Part shown: piece by piece, positions 63,441 to 64,000 of the stretch
How positions within the stretch are numbered: position 1 is the first letter of the stretch
Layout of the letters: each line of letters starts with the position of its first letter
Source: an uncultured Desulfovibrio sp.
Lineage (GTDB): Bacteria; Desulfobacterota; Desulfovibrionia; Desulfovibrionales; Desulfovibrionaceae
Reading direction: 5' to 3'
Assembly (NCBI GenBank): GCA_900546145.1
Contig: URBN01000005.1
Span: 1-64,000, forward strand
DNA: 64,000 nucleotides
Made by a program: the position numbers and the translations under genes
Notes under the pieces: model-generated
Database searches by the model: none
Told to the model about the DNA's origin: nothing
Seen by the model: only the letters and a program-made list of their open reading frames with translations

Positions 63441-64000
63441 TTACTTTTTTGGGCGGATACCGGATTTGAACCCGACATCCTCATGAATTTCGTGAGCGGT
63501 ATTCGCATCGTCGGCATCGGGAAGCCTGTGTACGACGATTTCGCTGATGACGGGCGGAACAATGGTCATGCCCTCGGGAAGCCTGTAGCTTATCTGCGCT
63601 GTGGCTTTTCCTCCGGGGGGAAGATCAGGAGGAATGACAGAAGCCTGCAGATTGGAAAGATAGCTTGCGCTGCCGGACAGGGCCTCAGGGACTTCCACGA
63701 GGATCTTTATTTCGGGAGGTTCCGTGACGTACTGATCGGGATTCCCGGCCTGTACGCTGACACGGCAGCGTCGCGTAATGACCGAACGCCCGCTGGTGAT
63801 GGTGTACTGCACATTAACCTGGCCGGGTATCGAAGTTACGAGGCTCGGGGTATCGAGAGGCATGGTCTGCGATATGCGCTTGCCTGCGGATTTCGGATCG
63901 AGCTGGATGGGCAGCTTGATGTTATTGATGTCGGACACCGTGCTTTCCGGACCGCGCAGAACCACGGTGGATGGTGTAACGACAACATTGTCCACGGTCA
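63441..64000 (-). CDS. YbbR-domain (CdaR-like) protein, 5' part outside the window
   Basis: The last 186 residues are visible, with at least two YbbR-like repeats: VVVTPSTVVLRGPESTVSDINNIKLPIQLD and VPEALSGSASYLSNLQASVIPP. Such proteins are membrane-anchored regulators of the diadenylate cyclase CdaA. The anchor and any cdaA gene would lie beyond the right edge. It is 45 bases upstream of glmM, same strand. Confidence 0.85.
   Translation of the reverse strand, partial: TVDNVVVTPSTVVLRGPESTVSDINNIKLPIQLDPKSAGKRISQTMPLDTPSLVTSIPGQVNVQYTITSGRSVITRRCRVSVQAGNPDQYVTEPPEIKILVEVPEALSGSASYLSNLQASVIPPDLPPGGKATAQISYRLPEGMTIVPPVISEIVVHRLPDADDANTAHEIHEDVGFKSGIRPKK

Noticed and set aside
1..64000. CRISPR arrays, prophage, toxin-antitoxin or defence islands
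   Set aside because: No spaced direct repeats, phage genes or paired small genes of that kind were seen anywhere in the window.

Overview
The window reads as a chromosome segment of a Gram-negative anaerobe of the Desulfovibrionaceae type (Desulfovibrio, Bilophila or Mailhella-like). This is inferred from the gene sets: zinc-ribbon forms of S4, S14, L24 and L36, an Ffh-S16-KH-RimM cluster, a mannose-type PTS remnant with EI/HPr, TatBC next to his genes, and GlcG-like and DUF1311 secreted proteins. Species cannot be named from the sequence alone. Almost all of the window is core genome. No prophage, CRISPR array or intact insertion sequence is visible.

Layout. 0-4.5 kb: darP-like, queF, murJ and ftsY. 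4.6-19.7 kb: one long S10-spc-alpha ribosomal block, rpsJ to rplQ, including secY, map and rpoA. rpsL, rpsG, fusA and tuf are not upstream, and neither adk nor infA lies inside. About 520 nt of structured non-coding DNA precedes rpsJ, and further structured gaps precede rpsH, secY and rpmJ. 19.9-23.4 kb: tRNA-Leu(UAG), tig, clpP, clpX. 23.7-26.0 kb: a phosphoethanolamine transferase with dgkA. 26.0-28.6 kb (minus): ffh-rpsP-khpA-rimM. 28.9-31.9 kb: guaB-guaA.

32-39 kb is the only accessory-looking stretch. It holds a 35-bp palindrome, an IS200/IS605-type right-end hairpin without transposase, an AT-rich gap, an azoreductase-like flavoprotein, a heavy-metal P1B ATPase with two tandem operators, a CsoR-type repressor, and a UvrA2-type ABC protein. 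38.5-43.8 kb: GlcG-like and LprI-like exported proteins, tatB-tatC, and hisB-lipoprotein-hisA. 44.3-49.9 kb (minus): rplS, then rnhB, rsmI, a lone PTS EIID, ptsH, ptsI, smpB. 50-52 kb: an AT-rich gap and dnaA.

52.3-64 kb: tRNA-Leu(CAA), an aldo/keto reductase divergent from a LysR regulator with a clear T-N11-A operator, an Ldh2-family dehydrogenase, ettA, an outer-membrane barrel protein, priA, galU, glmM and the 3' part of a YbbR (CdaR-like) gene that runs off the right edge.

The common theme is translation and protein export: ribosome, SRP (ffh, ftsY), SecY, Tat, trigger factor, ClpXP, SmpB, EttA. Envelope and nucleotide-sugar synthesis (murJ, glmM, galU, eptA-dgkA) are next. I did not find a clearly new multigene system. 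The best leads are regulatory: structured leaders before rpsJ, rpmJ and rplS; the CsoR-type double operator; the LysR double inverted repeat; and the orphan IS200/IS605 end with an omega-RNA-like flank.
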